Source: JAVKBW01 sp040222995 (lineage in GTDB: Bacteria; Pseudomonadota; Alphaproteobacteria; UBA8366; Aestuariispiraceae). Taken from it: a stretch of DNA of 64,000 nt. Each line of letters opens with the position of its first letter. The stretch's first letter is position 1. Below the pieces are notes generated by a model. That model was given only the letters and a program-made list of their open reading frames with translations. It was not told the origin of the DNA and did no database searches. The translations under genes were made by a program, and so were the position numbers. The stretch spans positions 248,001-312,000 of the forward strand of contig JAVKBW010000042.1 in assembly GCA_040222995.1 (NCBI GenBank), given 5' to 3'. Positions 34,026 through 42,471 of the stretch are shown in pieces.

Positions 34026-34796
34026 ATGGTCGATACCCAACGCAATGTACCAGCGGATATCCGCACCGCCATCACCTTTCTGACCCGGCTGCCGGTCGGC
34101 GGCGGCGATGCCCCGCTGGCGCGCGCCGCCTGGGCGTTTCCCGTCGCGGGCGCCCTTGTCGGGTTGATCGCCGGGCTGGTGTTTCTTGCTGCCGGCGCGG
34201 CCGGCCTGCCGGGCCTTGCCGCCGCCTTTCTGGCGCTGATCGCCTCGGCGCTGGTCACCGGCGCGCTGCACGAGGACGGCCTGGCCGATGCGGCGGACGG
34301 GCTGTTCATCGCCGGATCTGCCGAACGAAAACTGGATATCATGCGCGACAGCCGCACCGGCGGGTTCGGCGCGCTGGCCCTGGTGCTGATAACCGGGCTG
34401 AAAGCCGCCGCCCTCGCCGCACTGCCGATGGATGCGAGCGGGCTGTTCGCGCTGGTTGCGGTGCATGCGGTTGCGCGGGCCGGTCTGCCCGGTGTGATGG
34501 CGTTGATGTCGCCCGCCAGCCGAACCGGCCTTGCCGCCGGGGCAGGCGCGCCGACCCGGCAGGTCGCCGTGATTTCGTTGGTACTGGGCGTGATTGCGAC
34601 AGGCTGCCTTGTCGGTTTCGGCTTCGGTATCGGAACCGCGCTCACGCTTCTGCTAGCCGGTTTCGGCGCAACTGCCGCGCTGGCCCTGTATTGCCGCCGG
34701 GCAATCGGCGGCCATAACGGCGATACGCTGGGGGCGATGGAACAACTGGCGGAAACCGCCGCGCTGCTGGTTCTGGCGGCGGCGATGGAAGGATAA
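34026..34796 (+). CDS. cobS: Adenosylcobinamide-GDP ribazoletransferase
   Basis: An integral membrane enzyme joining adenosylcobinamide-GDP and alpha-ribazole(-phosphate) in the last step of cobalamin assembly. The 256-residue chain has TFLTRLPV near the N-terminus, the metal-binding HEDGLADAADGLF motif, DSRTGGFGALALV, and about six hydrophobic segments. It starts a plus-strand run cobS-phosphatase-orphan-cobU-cobW with very short spacing. Confidence 0.95.
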   Translation: MVDTQRNVPADIRTAITFLTRLPVGGGDAPLARAAWAFPVAGALVGLIAGLVFLAAGAAGLPGLAAAFLALIASALVTGALHEDGLADAADGLFIAGSAERKLDIMRDSRTGGFGALALVLITGLKAAALAALPMDASGLFALVAVHAVARAGLPGVMALMSPASRTGLAAGAGAPTRQVAVISLVLGVIATGCLVGFGFGIGTALTLLLAGFGATAALALYCRRAIGGHNGDTLGAMEQLAETAALLVLAAAMEG

Positions 34797-34802
34797 CGCG
34801 CG

Positions 34803-35429
34803 ATGAGTACGGTCACGCGATGGTGGTGGGTCAGGCATGCGCCGGTGACGGCGAACAAGGGCCGCATCTACGGCCAGACCGACCTGCCTTGCGACACGGG
34901 CGATGATGCCGCCTTCGGCTTTCTGTCGTCGATGATGCCGGCGGATCCGGTTCTGATCACCAGCACCCTGCAACGGACGACCCAGACCGCCGCCGCCATC
35001 GCCGCCGCCGGCGCGGCGATGCCCGATCCGATCCGCGAGGCTGCCTTCATGGAACAGAGTTTCGGCGACTGGCAGGGCCTGACCTATGACGAACTGGGCG
35101 GCGCACCGGGCGTCGGCGGACGCTACTGGCTGGCCCCGGCCTTCGAACGCGCACCGAACGGCGAAAGTTTCGCCGATCTGGTCGCCCGCGTCGTGCCCGC
35201 CATCACCCGCCTGACCGATGAGCATCGCGACCGTGATATCGTCGCCGTCACCCATGGCGGCACTATCCGCGCAGCCATCGGATACGCAACCGGGCAGGAC
35301 CCGGAATCCTGCCTGCGCTATTCCATCGCTAACCTGTCGGTAACGCGGCTGGATTGCATCGACACGGATGAAGGGCGAAGCTGGCGCATCGGCTTCGTCA
35401 ATCTGCAACCGCCGGCAACGGCAGGGTAA
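34803..35429 (+). CDS. Histidine phosphatase family protein, probable alpha-ribazole phosphatase
   Basis: A 208-residue phosphoglycerate-mutase-like phosphatase. The catalytic His is in WVRHAPVTANKG (RHA variant of RHG), and the second active-site His in VAVTHGGTIRAAIG. It begins 6 bp after cobS, which strongly suggests the CobC role of removing the phosphate from alpha-ribazole-5'-phosphate or adenosylcobalamin-5'-phosphate. The specific activity is inferred from position. Confidence 0.83.
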   Translation: MSTVTRWWWVRHAPVTANKGRIYGQTDLPCDTGDDAAFGFLSSMMPADPVLITSTLQRTTQTAAAIAAAGAAMPDPIREAAFMEQSFGDWQGLTYDELGGAPGVGGRYWLAPAFERAPNGESFADLVARVVPAITRLTDEHRDRDIVAVTHGGTIRAAIGYATGQDPESCLRYSIANLSVTRLDCIDTDEGRSWRIGFVNLQPPATAG

Positions 35430-35436
35430 ACCGGCC

Positions 35437-36003
35437 ATGGAACACATATTCGGCAGCGGCTCGCTGGTTCTGGACGTTCTGACGGTACTCGTCGTCGGGC
35501 TGGCGATCTGGATGTTTATCAAACGCCGGCGCAAGCGTCGCGAGGCGGCGAAAGCCGAACCCGACGTCGATATCGCCTATGAATACGTCACCGATCCGGT
35601 GACGGACGCCGATATGAGGATCAATTTCAGCGCCGAGGCGCTGGACATTGCCGACCGGCATGACGGCGCGGCCCTGACCCGGCTGTCGCTGCTGAACCGG
35701 GGCAAGACGTCCATCGACAGCGCCGCCTTCCAGCGGTCGATCACCGTCGAATGGCCGTCCGGCACCGAAATCCTCGATATTCACCTGTCCGAAAGCAGCG
35801 GTGCGCCGAACGGCATCGCGGAACCGTCGGTCGAGGCGGGGCGGCTGGTCTTCGAACCCTTCCTGTTTCGCAGCGGCGGCCGGGTGGTCGTCAACCTTGT
35901 CACTGCCGGACCGGACGGGCCGGTCATCGCCGATGGCTGGTTCGACGGGCAGGGCGGGCTGTACCGTCTCAGCGCCGGTCGGCCGAGAGCGTGGTCGCCA
36001 TGA
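35437..36003 (+). CDS. Membrane-anchored protein of unknown function in the cob cluster
   Basis: A 188-residue protein. Residues ~8-27 form one membrane helix (LVLDVLTVLVVGLAIWMFI) followed by a strongly basic stretch (KRRRKRREAAK), so the remainder faces the cytoplasm. The C-terminal ~140 residues look beta-rich. No family is recognised. It begins 7 bp after the phosphatase and overlaps cobU by ATGA, so it is translated with the cob genes; a cobalamin role is suggested only by position. Confidence 0.68.
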   Translation: MEHIFGSGSLVLDVLTVLVVGLAIWMFIKRRRKRREAAKAEPDVDIAYEYVTDPVTDADMRINFSAEALDIADRHDGAALTRLSLLNRGKTSIDSAAFQRSITVEWPSGTEILDIHLSESSGAPNGIAEPSVEAGRLVFEPFLFRSGGRVVVNLVTAGPDGPVIADGWFDGQGGLYRLSAGRPRAWSP

Positions 36004-36539
36004 CGGACGACCGCTCGATTACGCTGGTTCTGGGCGGTGCGCGATCCGGCAAGACGCGGCACGGTCTGATGCTGGCCGAAGGGCATCGCGAGGCCGGGCG
36101 GCAGACGGTCTACATCGCCACCGCCGAGGCGCGTGACGATGAAATGAGGGCCCGCATCGACCACCACAAAAAGGAACGGGATTCGAACTGGAAAACCGTC
36201 GACGCCCCGTTCGATCTGGCGGCGGCCATTGCCGGCAACAGCGCGCCCAATACCTGCCTGCTGGTCGATTGCCTGACCCTGTGGGCGACCAACCTTCTGC
36301 TGGCGGAAAAAGATGCGGAAAGCGAAACATCAACGCTTGTTGACGCCTTAAAATCGGCAAAAGGGCCTGTTATATTAGTTACGAATGAGGTTGGACTAGG
36401 CATTGTGCCTGAAAACGCGCTTGCAAGGCGGTTTCGCGATATGGCGGGGCGACTGAACCAGGATATCGCCGCCATCGCCGACCGCGTGATTTTCATTGCA
36501 GCCGGCCTGCCGCTCGTGTTGAAGGGTGAAACCGACTGA
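36000..36539 (+). CDS. cobU: Adenosylcobinamide kinase/guanylyltransferase
   Basis: A bifunctional enzyme phosphorylating adenosylcobinamide and transferring GMP. The 179-residue product has the P-loop LGGARSGKTRHG at the N-terminus, YIATAEARDDEM, the HH pair in IDHHKKER that carries the guanylyl intermediate, and NEVGLGIVPEN. It overlaps the preceding gene by 4 bp (ATGA). It is also called CobP in alphaproteobacteria. Confidence 0.95.
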   Translation: MTDDRSITLVLGGARSGKTRHGLMLAEGHREAGRQTVYIATAEARDDEMRARIDHHKKERDSNWKTVDAPFDLAAAIAGNSAPNTCLLVDCLTLWATNLLLAEKDAESETSTLVDALKSAKGPVILVTNEVGLGIVPENALARRFRDMAGRLNQDIAAIADRVIFIAAGLPLVLKGETD

Positions 36540-36581
36540 CATCCGGCCCGTAAGGGCCAAGATCGAAGGGATTGTAGACGA

Positions 36582-37613
36582 ATGGCGCAGAAAATTCCGG
36601 CAACTGTAATCACCGGCTTCCTCGGATCGGGCAAGACCAGCCTGATCCGGCATCTCATCGAGCAGAACAGGGGCAAGAAACTGGCCTTTCTGATCAACGA
36701 ATTCGGCGATCTGGGCATCGACCGCGATGTGTTGCTGGGCTGCGGGATGGAAGACTGCACCGACGAGGATATCGTCGAGCTGGCGAATGGTTGCATCTGC
36801 TGCACCGTCGCAGACGACTTTCTGCCATCGATGGAAAAGCTGCTCGACCGGCCCGACCGGCCCGATCATATTCTGATCGAAACCTCGGGCCTGGCCCTGC
36901 CGAAACCTTTGGTGAAGGCGTTCAACTGGCCGGAAATCAAGGCGCAGGTCACGGTCGACGGGGTGATCGCGGTCGTCGATTCCAAGGCCCTGACCGAGGG
37001 CCGCTTCGCCGATGACGAGGAAGCGGTCACGGCCCAGCGTCTGGCCGACGACAGCCTGGACCACGACAACCCGCTGGAAGAGGTGTTCGAGGACCAGCTT
37101 GCCTGCGCCGACATGATTGTCCTCAACAAGACCGATCTGCTGGACGAAGCCGAGCTGTCGACCCTGCAATCGCGGCTGGATCACGGTCCGCGCGCCGGCG
37201 TGCGGTTCGTCCGGTCGGCGCATGCCCGGGTCGACCCGGCCGTGCTGCTAGGCATCGACGCCGCGGCGGAAGACGACCTCGACAGCCGCTGGTCGCATCA
37301 TGACGATGCCGATGGCGAACACGACCACGACGATTTCGACAGCTTCACGGTGTCTCTCGGCGCGGTTGAGGATGCGGATGCGCTGGACCGCCTGCTGCTG
37401 GACCTGATCGCCCGGCACGACATCCTGCGGATCAAGGGGTTTCTGGACCGTCCCGGCAAGCCGCGCCGCGAGGTTCTGCAGGCCGTCGGGCCCCGCCTCT
37501 CGCGTTACTTCGACCGCGAATGGCGGACCGAAGAGGCCCGCCGCAGCGAGCTTGTGGTGATCGGCCTGAAGGGGCTGGACCGGGCAGGGATTGAAGAATC
37601 CTTAAAGTTTTGA
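36582..37613 (+). CDS. cobW: CobW-family GTPase, metal chaperone
   Basis: A 343-residue G3E GTPase. The P-loop GFLGSGKTSL is near the N-terminus, then NGCICCTV with the CxCC metal site, the G4 motif NKTDLLDE, and a His/Asp-rich segment (HHDDADGEHDHDD, around residue 240). CobW is thought to supply cobalt to the aerobic cobaltochelatase; its place after cobU supports that over a zinc role. No other cobalt-insertion genes are in the window. Confidence 0.92.
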   Translation: MAQKIPATVITGFLGSGKTSLIRHLIEQNRGKKLAFLINEFGDLGIDRDVLLGCGMEDCTDEDIVELANGCICCTVADDFLPSMEKLLDRPDRPDHILIETSGLALPKPLVKAFNWPEIKAQVTVDGVIAVVDSKALTEGRFADDEEAVTAQRLADDSLDHDNPLEEVFEDQLACADMIVLNKTDLLDEAELSTLQSRLDHGPRAGVRFVRSAHARVDPAVLLGIDAAAEDDLDSRWSHHDDADGEHDHDDFDSFTVSLGAVEDADALDRLLLDLIARHDILRIKGFLDRPGKPRREVLQAVGPRLSRYFDREWRTEEARRSELVVIGLKGLDRAGIEESLKF

Positions 37614-37687
37614 TAAAGTTAGGCCTGTAGGGGTGCTGAATACGCAAAAGAATTGCGTCGGTTCACAGAATGTGAGTGGAGAAAAAC

Positions 37688-37870
37688 ATGCCAGCAGCAG
37701 TTGGATACGGATCGTCGGTGTCGGCCCAGGCCATCACCCTGACCGCCGCACAACGCCAGTCCGTGCAGAACCTGCAAAAGGTTGAAGCGCAGACCCAGGA
37801 AGTCACCCAGACCCTGGCGACCGGGCGGAATTCATCGGGCCTCGGTTCCAGCGTGGACCTGCTCGTCTAG
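37688..37870 (+). CDS. Small protein with flagellin-N-terminus-like segment
   Basis: A 60-residue peptide behind a GGAG ribosome site with correct spacing. The central part, QRQSVQNLQKVEAQTQEVTQTLATGRNSSGLGSSVD, resembles the first helix of flagellin (QxxL...L..TxxRLxTGxxVNS) but stops where flagellin would continue. It is followed by a hairpin terminator, so it may be a real small gene rather than debris. No flagellar gene is nearby. Function unknown. Confidence 0.5.
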   Translation: MPAAVGYGSSVSAQAITLTAAQRQSVQNLQKVEAQTQEVTQTLATGRNSSGLGSSVDLLV

Positions 37871-37897
37871 CGATAATCGATTGAATTTGAAACAGGT

Positions 37898-37923
37898 CAG
37901 GCCGCCCGTAGGGTCGGCCTGTT
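37898..37923 (+). terminator. Probable hairpin terminator after the 60-residue gene
   Basis: CAGGCCG-CCC pairs with GGGTCGGCCTG with one bulge, and TTT follows. The short T-run makes it a moderate call. Confidence 0.5.
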
Positions 37924-37951
37924 TCGGCGTGCGCCGGTACCCTTTCGGCGT

Positions 37952-38614
37952 TTACGCCGTGGTATCGATGGGATCATGCCCTTCTGGCCGGCCTGTTTTT
38001 TTCGGTTCGCCCTTGGCGACAACGACCATCGCCGGGCGCAGTAGACGCTCGTGCATCATGTAGCCGGCCTGCAAAACCTCGACGATCGTGCCGGGCGCCT
38101 CGCCCGTGCCTTCCCGTTCCGACATCGCCTGATGGCGGTCATAGGAGAATTTTTCGCCTTTCGGATCGATTCGCTTGATGCCGAACCGGTTAAAGGCGTC
38201 AAGAAACTGCTTCTCGGTCATTTCGACGCCGACGACCAGATTCTTGATCTGCTCGTTTTCCTCGCTCAGTTCCGGCGGGACGGCGCTGACGGCGCGGCCG
38301 AGATTGTCCAGCACCGGCAGCAATTCCTTGGCGATGCCGCTGCCGCCGAATTTCGAGGCGTCCGAGCGGTCCTTTTCGGCCCGGCGTCGGGTATTTTCGG
38401 TTTCCGCCAGCGCCCGCATCAACCGGTCTTTCAACTCGGCGTTTTCCTTCTGCAGGGCCTGCAGCACGGCAAACGGATCGGCTTCCGCCTCACCGCCGTC
38501 ATTCGCGCCTTGTTGCGCCGCATCGCCCGGGCCCGCTTCTGTCGCGGTCGGTTCCTGAGGTTCAGACCGTTTGATTTCCGGATTGTTCGGGTCCTGTTTG
38601 GGCTCGTCATTCAT
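37952..38614 (-). CDS. grpE: Nucleotide exchange factor GrpE
   Basis: The co-chaperone that releases ADP from DnaK. The 220-residue protein has an acidic N-terminal tail (~1-50), a long coiled-coil helix (LQKENAELKDRLMRALAETENTR), and the beta domain with LLPVLDNLGRAV and VVEVLQAGYMMHERLLRPAMV. It is downstream of hrcA in the same direction, as is usual in alphaproteobacteria. No sigma-32 promoter could be assigned by eye. Confidence 0.95.
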   Translation of the reverse strand: MNDEPKQDPNNPEIKRSEPQEPTATEAGPGDAAQQGANDGGEAEADPFAVLQALQKENAELKDRLMRALAETENTRRRAEKDRSDASKFGGSGIAKELLPVLDNLGRAVSAVPPELSEENEQIKNLVVGVEMTEKQFLDAFNRFGIKRIDPKGEKFSYDRHQAMSEREGTGEAPGTIVEVLQAGYMMHERLLRPAMVVVAKGEPKKTGRPEGHDPIDTTA

Positions 38615-38679
38615 GGCGTTGTCCGCTTGGAAAATACGTTTAAGGATGTTGATGGCCGGAACGTATGGTTCCCGGGCCG

Positions 38680-39717
38680 CTATCGCAAGAGGCGACCGAC
38701 CACTTTTGCCGTATAATCGACCATCGGAATAATGCGGGCGTAATTCATCCGGGTCGGCCCGACAACCCCGATGGCGCCGATGATGTCGGATTCGCTGTCC
38801 TTGTAGGGCGCGACCACCATCGAACAGCCGGCCAGTGAGAACAGTTCGTTTTCCGCGCCGATGAAGATCTGCACGCCTTCTGCGGTCTGCGCCGAATCCA
38901 GCATCCGCAACAGCGATTCCTTGCGCTCCAGCGCCGAAAACAGCGCGCGGATGCGTTCCAGGTCGGCCATGCCGGAAATGTCGTTCAACAGATTGGCTTG
39001 CCCGCTGATGATCAGCGCGCCGCCGCCATTCGCCGTATCGGCCCAGGTCGCCAGCCCCTGTTCGACCACCTTGCGGGTCAGCGAGTCGATTTTCGCCTTT
39101 TCTTCCGCGACTTCCCGGTCAACGGTCTGGCGGGCTTCCGACAGCGTTTTGTCGATCACGGTCGAGGTCAGAAAGTTCGTCGCCTCAATCAGCGACGCCG
39201 CCGGCAGGCCGACCGGAAGATCAATCAGCCGGTTCTCGACCATGCCGCTGGTATCGACCATCACCACCAGCGCCCGGCCGGGGCCGATCGGTACGAATTC
39301 GATATGTCGCAGCTTCTTGTCGCTTTTCGGCGCGGTGACCAGGCCGGCGCAACGGCCGAGGCCGGACATCAGGCCGGATGCCTCTTCCAGCACCTGGGTC
39401 AGCGACCGGCCCTGGGCGTCGCATTGCAGTTCAATCGCGGCACGGTCTTCTTCCGTCAGGTTGCCGATCTGCAGCAGGCCATCGACAAACAGCTTCAGCC
39501 CGGCATTGGTCGGCAGCCGTCCGGCGCTGGTATGCGGCGAATATAAAAGGCCGGCGTCCTCCAGATCCGCCATCACGTTGCGGATGGTCGCCGGCGACAG
39601 GTTGATTTCAGAGCGGCGCGACAGCGTGCGCGAGCCGACCGGCTCGCCGGTTTCGACAAACCCTTCGACGATCATTCTCAGAATTTCGCGTGAGCGCTCG
39701 TTCAATTCGGCAATCAT
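38680..39717 (-). CDS. hrcA: Heat-inducible transcription repressor HrcA
   Basis: A 345-residue repressor that binds CIRCE operators of chaperone genes. The N-terminal winged helix has ELNERSREILRMIVEGFVETGEPVGSRTLS and LSPATIRNVMADLEDAGLL, and the C-terminal part the dimer domain ending VGPTRMNYARIIPMVDYTA. ATG 39717 is taken because conservation starts there. No CIRCE inverted repeat is visible around it, so its targets (probably groESL) lie elsewhere. Confidence 0.94.
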   Translation of the reverse strand: MIAELNERSREILRMIVEGFVETGEPVGSRTLSRRSEINLSPATIRNVMADLEDAGLLYSPHTSAGRLPTNAGLKLFVDGLLQIGNLTEEDRAAIELQCDAQGRSLTQVLEEASGLMSGLGRCAGLVTAPKSDKKLRHIEFVPIGPGRALVVMVDTSGMVENRLIDLPVGLPAASLIEATNFLTSTVIDKTLSEARQTVDREVAEEKAKIDSLTRKVVEQGLATWADTANGGGALIISGQANLLNDISGMADLERIRALFSALERKESLLRMLDSAQTAEGVQIFIGAENELFSLAGCSMVVAPYKDSESDIIGAIGVVGPTRMNYARIIPMVDYTAKVVGRLLR

Positions 39718-39886
39718 GGATGAATATTTGCCTTTGAATAGCAGGATTAACCATGAATGTAGGAACCGCCCGGGCAACCGTCAATCGACCTGATGCCCGG
39801 ACCGCCGGTTTTGAATCCTGGACCTGCCGGTTGCGGCGCGCTAGGAACGGTGCCGGTCAGAATGTATTCCCGAAAAGGAGAGAGAG

Positions 39887-40597
39887 ATGCGGCCCAGCGG
39901 CAGACAACCGGATGAATTGCGGACGATCGCGCTGGAGACCGATGTCTCTCGCTACGCCGAAGGCTCGTGCATGGCGAAGTTCGGCGAAACGCACGTTCTG
40001 TGCACCGCCAGCATCGACGAATCCGTGCCGCCTTTTCTGCGCAATACCGGCAAGGGCTGGGTAACCGCAGAATACGGCATGCTGCCTCGGTCGACGCATG
40101 ACCGGATGGACCGCAAGCGCGCCGCCGGCAGCGGACGGACGATGGAAATCCAGCGGCTGATCGGCCGCTCGCTGCGCGCGGTGACCAACCTGCGCGGCTT
40201 CGGCGAACGCCAGATCCGCGTCGACTGCGATGTCATCCAGGCCGACGGCGGTACAAGGACAGCCTCGATCACCGGCGGTTTTGTCGCTCTGCATCTGGCC
40301 TTCCAGCATATGGTCAAGGCCGGCGCCATCGACGCCGTGCCGACCACCGATTTCGTCTCGGCGATTTCCTGCGGCCTGTACGAGGGCACGCCGGTGCTGG
40401 ACCTCGACTACCCGGAAGATTCCACAGCCCAGGCCGACGCCAATTTCGTGCTGACCGGCAAGGGCGGCATCGTCGAAATTCAGGGCACGGCGGAAACCGA
40501 CCCGTTCAGCGAGGACGAATTCATGGCCCTGCTGAAGCTTGCCCGGACCGGCTGCGACCGGCTTTCGGCCGCACAGAAAACAGCGCTCGGGCTCTGA
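39887..40597 (+). CDS. rph: Ribonuclease PH
   Basis: A phosphorolytic 3'-5' exoribonuclease that trims tRNA 3' ends. The 236-residue chain opens MRPSGRQPDELR, with GSCMAKFGETHVLCTAS, GWVTAEYGMLPRSTHDRMDR, and the C-terminal GKGGIVEIQGTAE with FSEDEF. A long AAAAGGAGAGAG ribosome site precedes the ATG. It is divergent from hrcA and 2 bp before rdgB. Confidence 0.96.
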   Translation: MRPSGRQPDELRTIALETDVSRYAEGSCMAKFGETHVLCTASIDESVPPFLRNTGKGWVTAEYGMLPRSTHDRMDRKRAAGSGRTMEIQRLIGRSLRAVTNLRGFGERQIRVDCDVIQADGGTRTASITGGFVALHLAFQHMVKAGAIDAVPTTDFVSAISCGLYEGTPVLDLDYPEDSTAQADANFVLTGKGGIVEIQGTAETDPFSEDEFMALLKLARTGCDRLSAAQKTALGL

Positions 40598-40599
40598 CG

Positions 40600-41196
40600 A
40601 TGGCGCGCCGGTTCGACGGGCGTGAGCTGGTTATCGCTAGCCACAACCCCGGCAAGATCAGGGAAATCGGCGATCTGCTGCGGTCGTTCGACGTTACCGT
40701 GATGTCGGCCGACGACCTTGGCCTTGATGAGCCGGAAGAAACCGAAACAACTTTCATCGGCAATGCCGTATTGAAAGCGAAGGCCAGCGCGCTGGGTGCG
40801 AAAAAGCCGGCCTTGGCCGATGACAGCGGTCTTGCAGTTACCGCTTTGGGCGGCGCGCCGGGCATCTATTCCGCCCGCTGGGCCGGGCCGGGCAAGGACT
40901 TTTCCGTCGCCATGCAGCGCGTCGAAACCGAACTCGGCGACAATGCCGATCGATCAGCGCATTTCGTCTGCGCTCTCGCCTTGTGCTGGCCGGACGGACA
41001 TGTCGAAACCTTCGAAGGCCGGGTCGACGGCACGCTGACCTTCCCGCCGCGCGGCGAAAAAGGCTTCGGTTATGATCCGATTTTCGTGCCCGACGGGTTC
41101 GACATCACCTTCGCCGAAATGGATCCGCAAAAGAAACACGCGATGAGCCACCGCGCCGACGCTTTCCGGCAACTCGTCGCGGCGTGTTTCGGCTAG
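40600..41196 (+). CDS. rdgB: dITP/XTP pyrophosphatase (RdgB/HAM1)
   Basis: Hydrolyses non-canonical purine triphosphates to monophosphates. The 198-residue product has ASHNPGKIREI, ETETTFIGNAVLKA, LADDSGLAVTALGGAPGIYSARWAG and GEKGFGYDPIFVPDG, all family signatures. It starts 2 bp after the rph stop, a pairing that is common in Proteobacteria. Confidence 0.96.
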   Translation: MARRFDGRELVIASHNPGKIREIGDLLRSFDVTVMSADDLGLDEPEETETTFIGNAVLKAKASALGAKKPALADDSGLAVTALGGAPGIYSARWAGPGKDFSVAMQRVETELGDNADRSAHFVCALALCWPDGHVETFEGRVDGTLTFPPRGEKGFGYDPIFVPDGFDITFAEMDPQKKHAMSHRADAFRQLVAACFG

Positions 41197-41204
41197 TGCG
41201 ATTG

Positions 41205-41312
41205 CAGATTTTACCCGTTCTTCCCCGAATCGGGTGAGAAGGCCGGGATGAGGGGGGGCGCAGAATGTACACCCTCACCTCAATTCTCTACCGCCGGCGG
41301 GAGAGGAAGGTG
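41205..41312. repeat. Palindrome-rich intergenic repeat unit
   Basis: This gap contains a CCGAATCGGG inverted pair, a G-run, and CCCTCACCTCAATTCTCT followed by the palindrome CCGCCGGCGG and GAGAGG. The CCCTCACC...CTCTCCCGCCGGCGGGAGAGG pattern resembles short dispersed intergenic repeats in alphaproteobacterial genomes. Only one copy is in the window, so its repeat nature is from memory. Confidence 0.4.
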
Positions 41313-41356
41313 GTCAATCGCACTCTCCAGATTGTCTAAAATAGTCCATCGCCCGA

Positions 41357-41707
41357 TCACCCCGCGCTGTTCTTGCCACTTTCAGTGCGGGCGGCCTTTT
41401 CGGCGAGGCCGGACGTGCCCTCGCGCTTCTCAAGCACGGCCCAGACCTCTTCCGGGTCAAGATCGCATTCCGCCCACAGAACCAGCAAATGATACAGAAG
41501 GTCGGCGGACTCACCCGCCAAAGCCGCCTTGTCTTCCGTCAGAGCTGCGATGACGGTCTCCACCGATTCCTCGCCCACCTTCTGGGCGATCTTGCCGCGC
41601 CCCCTGGCGAACAGTCTGGCGGTATGGGAGGAATCCGGGTCGCTGCCCTTGCGGCTTTTGATCGTCTCGAACAGACGGGCAAGAACTGTCGCATCGGTCA
41701 TCGTCAT
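41357..41707 (-). CDS. hisE: Phosphoribosyl-ATP pyrophosphatase
   Basis: Removes pyrophosphate from phosphoribosyl-ATP, the second histidine step. The 116-residue protein has SHTARLFARGRGKIAQKVGEESVETVIAAL, and ESADLLYHLLVLW with metal-binding Glu/Asp. It is stand-alone (not fused to HisI) and overlaps the hisF stop by ATGA, last in hisBHAFE. Confidence 0.95.
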   Translation of the reverse strand: MTMTDATVLARLFETIKSRKGSDPDSSHTARLFARGRGKIAQKVGEESVETVIAALTEDKAALAGESADLLYHLLVLWAECDLDPEEVWAVLEKREGTSGLAEKAARTESGKNSAG

Positions 41708-42471
41708 ACCTCCACCGGCCGCACGGGCAGGCCCGCCTCGGCCATTGCCTGCTTGACCTGGGCAATCGAGAATTCGCCGAAATGGAAGATCGACGCGGCG
41801 AGCACCGCCGAGGCGTGGCCTACCGTGATCCCTTCCACCATATGCTGCAGTGTGCCGACCCCGCCGCTGGCGATGACCGGCACCGACACCGCGTCGGATA
41901 TCGCCCGCGTCAGCGGCAGGTTGAAGCCCTGCTTGGTGCCGTCGCGGTCCATCGAGGTCAGCAAAATTTCACCCGCGCCCAGCGCCGTGACCTGTTCGGC
42001 ATAGGCGACCGCATCGATGCCGGTCGGCTGGCGGCCGCCATGGGTGAAGACCTCCCATTTGCCGGGGCCGACCTCCTTGGCGTCGACCGCCACGACAATA
42101 CACTGGTTGCCGAAACGCTGGGCCGCTTCGCGCACGAAATCGGGGTTTTTCACTGCCGCCGTCATGATCGACACCTTGTCTGCGCCGGCCAGCAGCAGCT
42201 TGCGGATATCGTCGACCGAGCGCACCCCACCGCCAACCGTGAGCGGCATAAAGACCTGTTCCGCCGTCCGCGCCACCACGTCGTAGATCGTGTCACGGTT
42301 TTCATGGCTGGCCGTGATATCCAGAAAGGTCAGCTCATCCGCCCCGGCGGCGTCATAGATGCGCGCCTGTTCGACCGGGTCGCCGGCATCGCGCAGATCG
42401 ACGAAATTGACGCCCTTGACGACACGGCCGTCTTTCACATCGAGACAGGGAATAACCCGCTTCGTCAGCAT
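41704..42471 (-). CDS. hisF: Imidazole glycerol phosphate synthase, cyclase subunit
   Basis: Forms IGP and AICAR from PRFAR with ammonia delivered by HisH. The 255-residue barrel begins MLTKRVIPCLDVKDGRVVKGV and has LTVGGGVRSVDDIRKLL and the C-terminal SGGVGTLQHMVEGI. The ATG at 42471 overlaps hisA by 7 bp. The catalytic Asp residues (CLDVKDG and LTSMDRDGT) are present. Confidence 0.97.
   Translation of the reverse strand: MLTKRVIPCLDVKDGRVVKGVNFVDLRDAGDPVEQARIYDAAGADELTFLDITASHENRDTIYDVVARTAEQVFMPLTVGGGVRSVDDIRKLLLAGADKVSIMTAAVKNPDFVREAAQRFGNQCIVVAVDAKEVGPGKWEVFTHGGRQPTGIDAVAYAEQVTALGAGEILLTSMDRDGTKQGFNLPLTRAISDAVSVPVIASGGVGTLQHMVEGITVGHASAVLAASIFHFGEFSIAQVKQAMAEAGLPVRPVEV

Noticed and set aside
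39718..39886. CIRCE operator near hrcA
   Set aside because: No TTAGCACTC/GAGTGCTAA-type inverted repeat is present between hrcA and rph.
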